From an uncultured Eubacteriales bacterium (GTDB taxonomy: Bacteria; Bacillota; Clostridia; Oscillospirales; Acutalibacteraceae), in assembly GCA_900315085.1 (NCBI GenBank), contig OMXW01000028.1, forward strand, positions 1 to 32,217: a DNA stretch of 32,217 bases. Reading direction: 5' to 3'. The position numbers were made by a program, and so were the translations under genes. Positions 9,901 to 17,652 of the stretch are shown one piece after another; positions within the stretch are counted from its first letter, which is position 1; the number at the start of each line of letters is the position of its first letter. Under the pieces are notes generated by a model that saw nothing but the letters and a program-made list of their open reading frames with translations, made no database searches and had not been told where the DNA came from.

Positions 9901-12900
9901 CTTTCCTTTTGCTGACTGGAGAACTACTCCGCTCTGGGTGATTCCGCTTGATGGCTTTTCATCGGATACAACTACGGTCACTTTTACGTTCTCGCTTGAA
10001 TACAGTCCGAATGTGAGAATGTTAAGAAGATTTGCTCCTGCCGAGTCTGTTTTTTCAAACGATACGCTTTCAACCTGAGGAGCGGTTTTATCGATGCCGA
10101 ACTTATCCTCAAAGGTGTGTTTTGTGCCGCTCTTATCGGTTACGGTTGTGATGATGGTGTAACTTCCGCTCGGGAGAGTTTTTACATCCTGGCTGACAGT
10201 TTCAAATACAACCTTGCCGTAGTCGTCCTTCTTGACACTATCTTCAATGACTTTGGGTTCGGGAAGAGTGTATGAATTATCATCCGAGTCCTTAACCTCT
10301 GTTTTTACATCTGTAATGCCGAAGAAGTCGTTTTTGAGTGAGATAAGTACTTCCGCGTCTTTGCCGTCGGAACTCTTGTATACGCCGTCGCCCTTGTTTT
10401 CAAAATTGAAATCAATTTCGGTGCGCTGACAGTCGCCCTCTTCCGAGTTGCAGATCACCTCAAAATTGTTTTCATCAACTGTGATCGGGTTTCCGTTGTA
10501 AAGTACGGGCTTTGTTTTGATGTCCTCAATGCCGTCAAGCTTATTGCCGTTTTTATCGGTGACAAGCACGAAAAGCTTGTAAGCCTTGTGACCCGAAAGC
10601 TCAAACTCGCCCGTTGAGTTCTTGCCGAGACTTTCGCTTCCGTTGAACAGCTCTATACTGTCAATTCCTGAGCTGAATTCGCCGTCTTCGGTCTTTACTC
10701 TTACCTTGATAGGCTTTGCTGAATAGATTCCGTTTTTGTTGCAGTCGTCTTCGCTGCCGCCCGAGGTTATGAATTCAATCTGAGCTGCTTTTGGCGCGGA
10801 ATTGTCAACATAGATGTCCATTACTTTCTGGCTTTCGTTGCCGCTGAGGTTCTTTGCAACGATTACTGCCATGAAATGGTTTGCTGTGTTCTTGATTGAG
10901 TCGGAAGTGGTGAAGCTTACTTCCGTTTCGGTTTTCTTTTCGTCCTTAGAAATATTTTCCTCGGACGCAACAGGCTCAAGTCCGCCGAAATCCGTAACCT
11001 TGCCGCTGCCGTCGATTGTGAATTTGCTGCTCAGTCCAAAGTACGCCTTATAGCTGTCGATACCCGAAAGTGCGTCTTTGATCTTGGCTGTGATCGTACC
11101 CTCTCCGTGATAATAGAGGATTCCGTTGTTAAGCTTTCCGTTATCGCTAAATTTAATCGAACTGTTCGTAATCTTGGCCTTCTGCTCAGTTGAAACAACC
11201 TCGTAAAGCTTTTTGGCAGACTCTGATGATGAATCAACTTCAACCGCGAGGTCGGGACCGGTGAGCTCTCTTTCGATTTCGTTGCCCGCCTTATCCTTTG
11301 CGTAGAAGGTAAAGTTGTGTATGTCGTTGTCCGGAGTGATCACATAGCTTACGGTATAGCTGTTGCCCTCTCCCTTTGTGAATTCCGAGGCAACCGCCTT
11401 TCCTTTTTCACGGATCTCAATTTTATCAATATCCGAACCTTCGTTGGCGTCGTTCAATGTATTTGTAACAGTAAGCGTCATTGTCAGCGCTTCATTGTTG
11501 TATATGCCGTATTCTTTCTTGTTCTTCGCCTCAGAGAATTCTACCTTATCGAGCGAAGGCTTGATATCGTCAATATTTACGGCGTCTGTGGTATAATCCT
11601 TGAAATTGGTCGCGTTATCGTATAAAACTACCTTGTATTTGCCGTAATGATCCGCGGTAAACTTATACCCGTCAGCTGTTTTTTCAGCTTTGGTTTTTCC
11701 GTCAATTACTACTTCCTTGACGCCCGAATTTTCACTCGGATTGTCCTTGGTTTTGAAGTTTACTGTGACGCTTTTATTTGTCCAGTCTTTACTGAAATCA
11801 AATTTATCGTCAACTACTTCGGGAGCCTCTTTATCGATCAGAACGATTTCTGTTACGTTCTTTGATACGTTACCCAGCTCATCCTCCGCTACAACAGTGT
11901 ATTTTCCGTATTCATTAACGGTAAACTTTTGTTTGCCCGGTTCCACGGGGATTTCGGTGTAGTCGGAATCCTTGGGCTCGGATACCTTGGTGCTGTTATA
12001 ATATTTTATCTTCTTAACTCCTGATACGTCGGAAAGATTGAAGAAAATATCAACAGAGCTGTTTACCCACTTCTGAGCTTTATTTTCTGTATTGGAATAT
12101 TCAAAATTTCCGTCGAATTTCGGACCGTCGTTATCAACCGTGAATTCTTCGGTAACTTCGCTTTCGTTGCCGCTGTTGCTTACTGCTTTGAAAACGATAG
12201 TGTTTTTACCGTTTTTAAGGTCTTTTGCTTCAACCTGAGCTGTCAGTGAAGTGACCTTTGTTTTATCTAAATCGGTTTTGTCTGTTGTTACCTCGGCTTC
12301 TTTGTCGTTAATAAGTGCTTTAACGCTCTTGATTCCAGTATGGACTTCTTCGATTGCAACAGACAGTTTTCCGTTGCCCGCAACGATAAACTGCGTGTCC
12401 TTTTTGGTTTTGCGTTCAAACTCATAATTGACTTTATCAACAGAGCTGTCTTCCTTACCCTTAACAAAGCTCGGAACGATATTAGAGATTACAATCTCAT
12501 ATAACTCCTCAGATAAATCCTTGAGCGGAGTAATTGTGTCTTCGGAAATCTTTGTTTTTACATCGTCTTTTTCAACGCTGAATTCTGTTGACTCGTTGCC
12601 CGCCTTGTCGGAAGCCTTTACTTTAAGGGTGAATTTATTGCTTTCATCTTCACCTTCGGGTTTTTTTAGAACAAACACGTTGTTCTTTCCCGCGGCTTTT
12701 TGAAGCTTTTCGGAGCCGTTAAATAGCTCAATGCTGTCGGTATCGATTTCTGACATGCCGTTATCGTCTACATTAACGGTAACATTGATATCGCTGTTGC
12801 TGTACATACCGAATGACAGAATACTGAGCACCTTGTCGCCTGCGTCCTCGGCTTTATCAAACTCAAGTGTAAAGTCGGATGCCGTAGGAGCGTCCTTATC

Positions 12901-14007
12901 AATCAAGATCTTTTCTTTTTTGATATCCTTTGAAGCGCTGTTTTTCACGTTATCGACGCAGTTGATAGAATAATCTTTTCTGTCTTCCGCTTTGAACTTT
13001 ACTCTGAAACCGTTTTCAATTGCCTCAACGCTTGAGGGAGCTTCATCGTTGACCTTCACGCTGCTACTGTCAACACCGGAGTCACTGTCGGTAATATCAA
13101 GCTGAACGGTGATATCCTTGTTTGTCCAGCCTTCAACCTCATTACCGTCACCGTCAAGAAATACGGGCTCGGAAATTGCGGGCGCGGTTTTGTCAATCAA
13201 AACTTTTGCCGTCTGTATGGTTGTTGTCCGATCAAACTGGTCTGTAGCTACGATTGTATACTTACCCGGTTCAACAGCAGTATAGCTGTATTTGCCGTTT
13301 GAGCCGCCTACGGGAGTATCGTTAACAGTTACGCTTTTAACGATTTCGGATCCGATGCCAAATGTAATGTTGACATCCGAAGACGACCACTCAGACTTTG
13401 TCTTGCCGTTATATCTGAGATCACTTACGGAAGGCTTTGAGGTGACAGACTTAAAGCTTTTGCTGAAAAGCTCAAGATTATTGTCATCCTTCTTATATTT
13501 GATGGTGAGCTTGTATTCACCCGAACTAAGTCCCGAAGGAAACTGCTTTGTTAAATCGATTTTAACGGTGAATAAATTGTTGGCTGTTGAATATGTGCAG
13601 TCACTGCCGAGTGAATATGTATCTGAACCCTTCTCAAGCAAAACTGTAACCGCATTTTTATTTCCCTTTCCCAAGTCAGCGTTGATAGCTGATAAAATAC
13701 TGTCGGAGGGCTTCATTTTTACAGTCATTGTTTTCAGGTTCGTTCCCAGATAGTACATGTTACCAAGAGAGTCCTTGTACGACTTTGCACTGTCGTTAAC
13801 AGTCACATTTGGATATTCCTCGGTATCTGCACCGTTTTCTCCGGTAGAATCAGGCTTCTTCGCCTCGTCAGGCGTAGAAACGCTGCTTGCAGGCTTTTTG
13901 CTTTGGTCGGGATTCGCCGCGTATGATACCGGTATAGTACCTATAATCATCAGCAGTGACAAAACCATTGCGCAAAGCTTTTTTGCTACAGATAGATTGG
14001 CTTGCAT
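4000..14007 (-). CDS. Giant Ig-like repeat surface protein, C-terminally membrane-anchored
   Basis: 3335 residues. A signal peptide spans about residues 1-31 (hydrophobic core then SYAANPD). A Ser/Pro/Glu-rich stretch follows, then a long array of beta-sandwich domains of ~85-110 residues, delimited by about 15 linkers of the form I-D-K-T-A-P-x-I (variants VDN, IDT, VNN). Such linkers are typical of bacterial Ig-like repeats. The C-terminus has one TM segment (~3300-3325) and a short basic tail, KNKKKKNAAE. There is no LPxTG, so anchoring is by membrane insertion rather than sortase. Domains recur as a higher-order unit of ~870 residues. No catalytic motif was seen. The ATG shares a base with the TAA of the preceding gene, with AAAGGAG upstream. 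I infer an adhesin or a stalk spanning the cell wall, served by the operon's kinases, phosphatase and FHA protein. Confidence 0.93.
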   Translation of the reverse strand: MQANLSVAKKLCAMVLSLLMIIGTIPVSYAANPDQSKKPASSVSTPDEAKKPDSTGENGADTEEYPNVTVNDSAKSYKDSLGNMYYLGTNLKTMTVKMKPSDSILSAINADLGKGNKNAVTVLLEKGSDTYSLGSDCTYSTANNLFTVKIDLTKQFPSGLSSGEYKLTIKYKKDDNNLELFSKSFKSVTSKPSVSDLRYNGKTKSEWSSSDVNITFGIGSEIVKSVTVNDTPVGGSNGKYSYTAVEPGKYTIVATDQFDRTTTIQTAKVLIDKTAPAISEPVFLDGDGNEVEGWTNKDITVQLDITDSDSGVDSSSVKVNDEAPSSVEAIENGFRVKFKAEDRKDYSINCVDNVKNSASKDIKKEKILIDKDAPTASDFTLEFDKAEDAGDKVLSILSFGMYSNSDINVTVNVDDNGMSEIDTDSIELFNGSEKLQKAAGKNNVFVLKKPEGEDESNKFTLKVKASDKAGNESTEFSVEKDDVKTKISEDTITPLKDLSEELYEIVISNIVPSFVKGKEDSSVDKVNYEFERKTKKDTQFIVAGNGKLSVAIEEVHTGIKSVKALINDKEAEVTTDKTDLDKTKVTSLTAQVEAKDLKNGKNTIVFKAVSNSGNESEVTEEFTVDNDGPKFDGNFEYSNTENKAQKWVNSSVDIFFNLSDVSGVKKIKYYNSTKVSEPKDSDYTEIPVEPGKQKFTVNEYGKYTVVAEDELGNVSKNVTEIVLIDKEAPEVVDDKFDFSKDWTNKSVTVNFKTKDNPSENSGVKEVVIDGKTKAEKTADGYKFTADHYGKYKVVLYDNATNFKDYTTDAVNIDDIKPSLDKVEFSEAKNKKEYGIYNNEALTMTLTVTNTLNDANEGSDIDKIEIREKGKAVASEFTKGEGNSYTVSYVITPDNDIHNFTFYAKDKAGNEIERELTGPDLAVEVDSSSESAKKLYEVVSTEQKAKITNSSIKFSDNGKLNNGILYYHGEGTITAKIKDALSGIDSYKAYFGLSSKFTIDGSGKVTDFGGLEPVASEENISKDEKKTETEVSFTTSDSIKNTANHFMAVIVAKNLSGNESQKVMDIYVDNSAPKAAQIEFITSGGSEDDCNKNGIYSAKPIKVRVKTEDGEFSSGIDSIELFNGSESLGKNSTGEFELSGHKAYKLFVLVTDKNGNKLDGIEDIKTKPVLYNGNPITVDENNFEVICNSEEGDCQRTEIDFNFENKGDGVYKSSDGKDAEVLISLKNDFFGITDVKTEVKDSDDNSYTLPEPKVIEDSVKKDDYGKVVFETVSQDVKTLPSGSYTIITTVTDKSGTKHTFEDKFGIDKTAPQVESVSFEKTDSAGANLLNILTFGLYSSENVKVTVVVSDEKPSSGITQSGVVLQSAKGKSIDEDSFVQLEDSADGKRLRYQKVFFLEVEEGEGDKFSYNDLNVTVKDIFNNTLEKSKYNSSTNYFNGKEYNPGDDYDINLSKSIPTVSDFKQKGTDQYKSDNGEYWYSAGPEIDFEVTDTTTNLHSVEVSLNGKDVSSYCTVDGKSLPEVFTDFTKGLDDEAAQKIPTAKINLATAGEGVSSFLKNGKNELSVTATANNGLSCEAKKLTFYVFFVKPEVEEGSVIYSEDWTNNKVPVQFTANAGSYNILKKIEVFREGSPDESVTVKEYKESDKVKIADFKFYAEKYGKYKVKLTDFANHETTTDLGVVNIDTKAPSIMKIMLDSADSSTLSDMGYGAYSNGDIKMTVSVYNPADEFGGQSPLSDTKAVKATVNGVEPKFIGRTEGTNDYVFVISSLKNVSNSDLKVIFDLEDTAGNNNNVNISDSSVPVVVNDVLRTRYEILSTIQTSDIDDIQVEFKDDNGDIRYEDGKYSGNGTFKTTITDKASGVDRYYTYFMKTSDVPSDLSKLKDEDALTSKTDISKSSKVQSVNVEFNSTETNTLKSGKYTAVVVAYNINSNRCAKRVDIEVNNDPPKITKVNIKTENGRHSSKGVYSSKDVAVEIEYAMGEYNAPIKSVQLTDKNGNFDKTNTSGELGKFTLTKDGVYDLCALVTDKYGNCKTEAEAIKNVPITVNGEELGENDGYFEVVINRTNKAENTKDDFTYNFQYDEKAQYHIFGNKNGKNGKVSVTLQNTVSGIYDITAAVTKKDESAKPYSVKLSGDTLDKYGKFVKRTAEIDVSSLDTGEYLVSFTAEDYGEIKYTFSQTIYIDKTAPVIDKIVYDESNNTWDRILNILTFGLYSSNDIDVTVYVTDNNPSATIANGGISLKSESGKNVKAVDGSFQITSGKEDDTALNSISYKKTFVIEAGKDANDSFYNDLTVTATDLYDNSVTKKAVDCKNYNGKDSKNEYIDTSKSGFDIVASTKEPEISINITEQAGTGVYSANGNNVKETQGRFFAKKPIVNFTLTDNVSKLHSVKVSINGKDVTSNCEGIGANGQFTDFITHTGSQLTTVNGVLKTENTNVINSDGEYTVKVEAVSNNEKRSEKTFTFIYDTTNPVVTRYTFENNQQVTKLRHNSDALNYYYFFKESTTVTINATDNVINNVKGSGVNTMRLRLFDIDAGKVVSELSPKSETKGENYSATFAIPGNFRGYLRAYAIDNVKNNSNAADTYSPDNVVIEKDWKNIQATDAEFSIPNTSKYDAQSHPLYSDYITVSINAKSDYAGIEKVEVFSASQRNKSFRLEKTVNVSLSGNVTNGTAVSYLRDKGKNTNLVTKVHTDVPIRINDNEIQLKVKVTDRTGYYKEILTKGNKIFSIDKTSPTIKVDQTSAARGNTVGSDTFFNKDVTLTITVTERNFDPRDLDYKITNTDGTIPSIRSVRLWQRDSSANATYTDETTHVAEIVFHSDGDYTFDCSYTDLAGNKNRPADTAKKFTVDQTVPKISITYDPSSSYSYHPYYNRERVATITIEEHNFIEDSAYLKINQTAIAPNGRDSITPPSVSGWSRSGNISRATITFKDDGKFSFTVNFKDKALNDAVEQKSEEFYIDNGIKKDQPEFRNVEDHKPYNKEIAPEIVYFDYNLKDISYKLERSSLIQENGVYKYVTEEVKDIVPSDDHGAETRTLSFANFEKVVKNDGVYTLTAKMWDKAGNSAESSILFSVNRFGSTFMLKDEASKELVKNFYGNRIPDIKVSEINVNKLSAAKVSVIYDEDVTDLSEKQYEYQEKNNERKNWYEYEYTIKSDNFKNEGQYTVTVSSTNEFKQTISNRNAYKDKKIDRTCPISFEYDKTEPEVKITGVKDGEPYGETEKNVTIICNDVNIDAKTFEVLFDDEKQEAKADSDNVKIESKITLKADGKDSSRKLQVVVYDKANNKTVKTVKDFSLNANWIVLLFHYNWPLLVGIGAALAVLAGLLIFLKNKKKKNAAE
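7360..12840 (-). repeat. Higher-order (~2.6 kb / ~870-residue) repeat within the giant surface gene
   Basis: Anchor peptides recur in the same order. NILTFGLYSS occurs near 7380 and 10000, and its diverged form ILSFGMYSNSD near 12810. GAYSNGDIKMTVSV near 8890 matches GIYNNEALTMTLTV near 11500. GVYSSKDVAVEIEY near 8100 matches GIYSAKPIKVRVKT near 10720. RYEILSTIQ near 8580 matches LYEVVSTEQ near 11190. Spacing is ~2610-2620 nt in the first interval and ~2.8 kb in the next, so whole multi-domain blocks were duplicated and then diverged. Limits are approximate. Confidence 0.75.
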
Positions 14008-14486
14008 TAGTCTACACTCCTTTGATTTAATAAACTCTTTATATATCTGTAATTTATTCCGTTGAGCATGCTGTGGGCGTATACCGACGCGAGAATCAGC
14101 GAACCCATAGCAACCTTGATGTCAAGTCCGACAGCGGGAATAAACATTATTACCAATAATATCAGAATCAAAATCATCATTATTAAATCTGCGATTTTTG
14201 CTTCCTTGTTTGAGAAAAACGTTAATACTCCGATATTTAGGCTGTTGTTTTTCTTCTTTTTGTCCCTGTGTTTCTTTTCATATGCTTTCCTGTGACTGTT
14301 CACCATCACAAATGTTAGTATTGCCGCCGCGAGTCCGCCCCAAAACAAGACTCCCGTTATTACAGCGAACATAATTTGAAGCGCGTTGCCGGTTTTGTAG
14401 CTTCCGAAAAACGAAAGCAAAAGCGACAGGGCCGAAATTATGAAGGCTGCAAATGACAATCTGAACAGCAAAATATCCTTTTTCAA
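14007..14486 (-). CDS. Four-TM membrane protein of unknown function
   Basis: 159 residues from a TTG at 14486, chosen because AGGAGG lies 6 nt upstream. An in-frame ATG at 14516 would put that site inside the gene and lacks one of its own. The four hydrophobic segments are at about 7-27, 35-60, 97-118 and 120-137. A strongly basic loop (RKAYEKKHRDKKKKNN) between TM2 and TM3 should be cytoplasmic. I do not recognise a named family. The TAA overlaps the ATG of the giant surface gene by one base, so the two are translationally coupled. A role in anchoring or assembling that protein is possible but is only inferred from position. Confidence 0.82.
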   Translation of the reverse strand: MKKDILLFRLSFAAFIISALSLLLSFFGSYKTGNALQIMFAVITGVLFWGGLAAAILTFVMVNSHRKAYEKKHRDKKKKNNSLNIGVLTFFSNKEAKIADLIMMILILILLVIMFIPAVGLDIKVAMGSLILASVYAHSMLNGINYRYIKSLLNQRSVD

Positions 14487-14511
14487 AATAATCCTCCTGA
14501 CAGCAGAATGT

Positions 14512-14537
14512 CTCAACAGCAGAAAACTGCTGTTGAG
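14512..14537 (-). other. Perfect 11-bp intercistronic stem-loop
   Basis: CTCAACAGCAG and CTGCTGTTGAG flank a 4-nt loop (UUUU in the transcript). It starts 6 nt after the stop of the [EQ]T-x-[VI]-L protein and ends about 25 nt before the TTG of the next gene. A third copy of CTGCTGT lies just downstream (14502-14508). No U-tract follows, so it looks more like a processing or stability element than a full terminator. Confidence 0.8.
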
Positions 14538-14543
14538 TATCCT

Positions 14544-15158
14544 TTAAATGAATTCATTTGTGTGAACAAGCACCACTTTTTTAACGATCTTAAATCCAAC
14601 CTTCTTAACATTGTTATGATTAGGGTCGGCAGGCGGCGCGTCTATCATATTCTGAGACAGTATGGATGTTTCCGCCGCCTCAAGAACGCCTGTTTCCGCT
14701 TCGGTATTGTCAACAGGCTGACTAAGAATATCTGTCTGCGCTTCAATCGGTTCTTCGGGGCGCAGAATATCCGTCTGCGCTTCCGCCGGTTCTTCGGGGC
14801 GCAATACATCTGTTTCGTCGGAGCCCTCGCTGTAACCGCTCTGAGGGTTCTCCGTATAATAATTGTTTTTTGTTTCGGGAGACGGCGGCTCAACCGCGGG
14901 CGCTCTTTTTACAAGCTTCTCCGATTCGGTAAGCTTTGAGGTCTGGGTTTTTCCCTCTACCCTGAGTCTGCCCGTGCTTTCGTTGGCAAGCTCCATCTCC
15001 TTTATTGTTTTTGCCTGTGCGCGTCCGGTTTTCAGGTTGAATATTCCTTTTATATCGAACGCAAAAAACTGGACTATACTTACAATCAGAAATAGAATGG
15101 CGAAAATAAGGCATATCCAAAAACATACGTTAAATATTTCAATTATTTGTATATTCAC
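14544..15158 (-). CDS. Single-TM protein with repeated phospho-acceptor-like motifs and a truncated FHA start
   Basis: 204 residues from a GTG directly after the preceding kinase's TAA, with GAGGGGAG 10 nt upstream. One TM segment spans residues ~10-34, then a polar, Pro/Glu-rich cytoplasmic region. Five short motifs follow the pattern [EQ]-T-[DSG]-[VI]-L, at about 115, 128, 141, 155 and 163. Two of these form a 13-residue tandem repeat. The extreme C-terminus, VGFKIVKKVVLVHTNEFI, resembles the first two strands of the FHA domain in the protease of this operon (AGFRMVRRR ... NRSEFTIG), but the gene stops just where the FHA core should continue. This looks like the remnant of a full FHA protein, or a deliberately short decoy. 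I infer that its threonines are substrates of the operon's kinases. Confidence 0.82.
   Translation of the reverse strand: MNIQIIEIFNVCFWICLIFAILFLIVSIVQFFAFDIKGIFNLKTGRAQAKTIKEMELANESTGRLRVEGKTQTSKLTESEKLVKRAPAVEPPSPETKNNYYTENPQSGYSEGSDETDVLRPEEPAEAQTDILRPEEPIEAQTDILSQPVDNTEAETGVLEAAETSILSQNMIDAPPADPNHNNVKKVGFKIVKKVVLVHTNEFI
14739..14816 (-). repeat. Tandem 13-residue repeat carrying T-D-[VI]-L motifs
   Basis: ETDVLRPEEPAEA is followed directly by QTDILRPEEPIEA (two 39-nt units), and a third partial unit begins QTDIL. The repeated unit carries a threonine in an acidic context. Confidence 0.8.
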
Positions 15159-16861
15159 TTATTTGCCACTCCCCTCTTGTGAAGAATTATCGGTACCAAT
15201 TCCTTCTTTCATTGCCTTGTTGTAAAAGTTTTCAATTTTTTGAGTATAGTTGGATTCTAACATTTCGCGGTTAGCGCTGTATTCGCGATTGTTTTGCTTA
15301 ATGTCATTAACATTATTCATAAGGCTTTGAAAGGCGTCCTTATAAGTTTTGTCGTCAATAATCTGAGTGTTTGAATTCGACGGCTTCCAATAATCGCCGA
15401 CACCGTTGTACATCTGCCATGCGATAAACCTGTAAAGACGCATTGTAACAAGAATATTACTGTCGCTCGCTACATTCGGATCAATAAGCTTTACAAGGTC
15501 GTCCCAGTATTGCTTACTGTCATACTCGATTTCCGAACCTTTTATTTTACTGATAATACGGCGTTTTGTAGCGATATTATAAAGAATTTCGGTTTTCTTT
15601 TGTTTTGATTCAGGCAGCTTGACTCCTGAATTGAGTACGGTTTCATACCATGTTGCCGAAATATCGATTCCCGCGCCGCCCGTATTCGATCTGGATTCAT
15701 ATGAGAAGAATAAATCGTCCGCAAGCGAAAGGGCAAAATCGGTGTAATATTTGTCACCCGCTCTCGCTTTCAGCTGATCACGGTTATTGAATTCCAAATC
15801 CTGAACGGTTGAATACTCCTCGGCCGCAAGCTTATCATCATTTCTATACAAATCAAGCAAACCGATATATGCTTCAATATTTGTAGGGTCAATATCATTT
15901 ATTGCCTGAAGATAGTAACTTTCGGCTTCTTTTTTTGCGGTTTCGTTTATACCGGGGGCAGCAATATTTTTAGCTTTATTGATTAAGGAGTTATATGTAT
16001 TAGACATAGCTGACGACGCCGCAATATTAAAGCCGACCGCGCCCAAGGTCATAACAAGCGTTAATATCAATGAAGTGATAAAAAGCTTCCATTTTATTTT
16101 CTGTCTGCGCTCGTTTTCAATATCAAGATCGCTGTAATGGTCAAGATCGTAGAGCAGCTCGGCACAGGACTGATAGCGGTCGTCGGGATTGCGCTGCGTA
16201 CATTTGAGGATGATTCTTTCAAGACCTGATGACAGCGCCGGGTTCCACTGGCGAATCGGTCGCATTTCGTATGGATATACGCTCGGATTGTGACCTGTTA
16301 CAAGGTGATACATCGTCGCGCCGAGGCAGTAAATATCCGTGCGCGCGTCCGTCTGACCGTGACCGCCGTACTGCTCGGGAGCCGCGTAGCCCTGGGTACC
16401 GAGACAGGTTGTATCCTCAACGCTTGAGGACTTGAACTCTCTGGCGGTACCGAAGGGTAGATGATCGGCGGCTTGCGCGAATGGAGATATCCCAAAACGT
16501 CGCAGAGCTGCTTTGACCACTCGATAACGTCGTCCTGACTTTGCGCTCCGTTTTCAAGCGCCTTGCTAAGCGAGTTACCCTCGATGTAATCCATTACGAT
16601 GAGGAATGTTCCGTCGCCGTCGATTACGTCGATGATGCTGGGCAGGTTCGGGTGATTGAAGCGTTTCAAAAGCTCGGTTTCAACAATAAGGTTCTGTTTT
16701 ACGACCTCATAATTCTGAACGCCGTCTTTTCTTACCTCTTTGATTGCCCAGATTTTATTTGCCTTTTCGTTTACCGCCTGGTAAACTACGCTCATGCCGC
16801 CCTTGCCAACTTCTCGCAAGATTCTATACTTGCCGTCTACCAATGAACCAATTTCAAGCAC
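15159..16861 (-). pseudogene. Transmembrane Ser/Thr kinase, catalytic loop deleted and frameshifted
   Basis: Two overlapping frames together give one PknB-like kinase. The first runs from a GTG at 16861 (AGGAGGG, 5 nt spacer) and supplies the N-lobe: G-loop GKGGMS, ATP Lys41 in WAIK, and DVLGYLHSRKPPIIY at residue 135. The sense of the text then moves to another frame at FGTAREF (from 16454), which supplies the activation segment, AAPEQYGG, the TDIYCLG helix, one TM segment and a ~290-residue extracellular region with TPR-like helices. The HRDxKPxN loop and the Asp of DFG are absent. Only two bases separate Tyr135 from the Phe of DFG, where the sister kinase has 20 codons, so about 58 nt are missing. 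Either the gene is dead, or the deletion is a sequencing, assembly or sub-population artefact. All other parts look intact. It lies between the PP2C gene (10-nt gap) and the motif protein (no gap). Confidence 0.88.
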
Positions 16862-16871
16862 AAAATCCCTC

Positions 16872-17639
16872 CTAAACAGTTTTTACAAGAGCGACCGTAA
16901 TATTGTCGCGTTCCATTCTTTGCTTGTTCAGTTCAACGAGGAATATCTCTTTATTGAGCATTACTTCCTCGCTTGTCAGAACGTTAGGATTCAGATTGTC
17001 AAATATCTCCTGCTCGGAAATAATGTGGCGGAATCCGTCGGAGCAAAGCATAAACACCTGATTCGGCAGACATTTGCCTTTAAGAAATTCAGGGTCTATA
17101 AAATTACTTGCGCCTATGCACTGAAGCAAAACGCTCTTCTGAGGGCTGTTTTTAGCCTGCTCGGGAGTCATTCTGCCCATGTCCATTTCACGCTGTACAA
17201 ACGTCTGATCCTTTGAAAGCTGATATAATCTGTCAGTGATGCAATATACGCGTGAGTCACCTATATTGATGATGTAGTAGTCGTCCTGAACTATCAGTAA
17301 CGCAATTAGCGTTGTTCCCATGCTGACTCCGTTCTTTCTTCCGTAGTCCGCGATTTTGTCATTGCAGGAAAAAACTATTTTTTCCCACGAGCTGTATATT
17401 CTCTCTCCGATATTGTCAGCGGCAAGGTCGGCGGAAAGCTCGTTTTCAAACCAGTATGAGAAAGCGTTAATAACAGCAGAACTGGCGACCTCGCCTTTAG
17501 CAAGGCCGCCCATTCCATCACAAATAACAGTCAGCAAAACACGTCCCAGGTCGGTCTCCGCCTCCATGATGAGGGCGGAGTCCTGATTGGTTTTCTTTCT
17601 TATACCGATATCGGTATGCACTGCTGTTAAAAAATTCAT
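16872..17639 (-). CDS. PP2C-family Ser/Thr protein phosphatase
   Basis: 255 residues, a normal length for bacterial Stp/PrpC enzymes, and cytoplasmic (no signal or TM). The PPM metal-binding and catalytic motifs are present in order: a RKKTNQD segment in place of RxxNED (Asp20), ICDGMGG (Asp41), INIGDSRVY, MLCSDGF, and ERDNITVALV near the C-terminus. It dephosphorylates phospho-Ser/Thr with Mn2+/Mg2+. In Firmicutes it is typically paired with a PASTA kinase. Here it lies 10 nt upstream of a kinase gene and 13 nt after the FHA-protease gene. The ATG has AGAGGA 4-5 nt upstream. It is the obvious eraser for phosphothreonines made by the operon's kinases. The symbol prpC/stp would fit but is not assigned because of the unusual neighbourhood. 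Confidence 0.94.
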   Translation of the reverse strand: MNFLTAVHTDIGIRKKTNQDSALIMEAETDLGRVLLTVICDGMGGLAKGEVASSAVINAFSYWFENELSADLAADNIGERIYSSWEKIVFSCNDKIADYGRKNGVSMGTTLIALLIVQDDYYIINIGDSRVYCITDRLYQLSKDQTFVQREMDMGRMTPEQAKNSPQKSVLLQCIGASNFIDPEFLKGKCLPNQVFMLCSDGFRHIISEQEIFDNLNPNVLTSEEVMLNKEIFLVELNKQRMERDNITVALVKTV

Positions 17640-17652
17640 AATTTCCTCTTAA

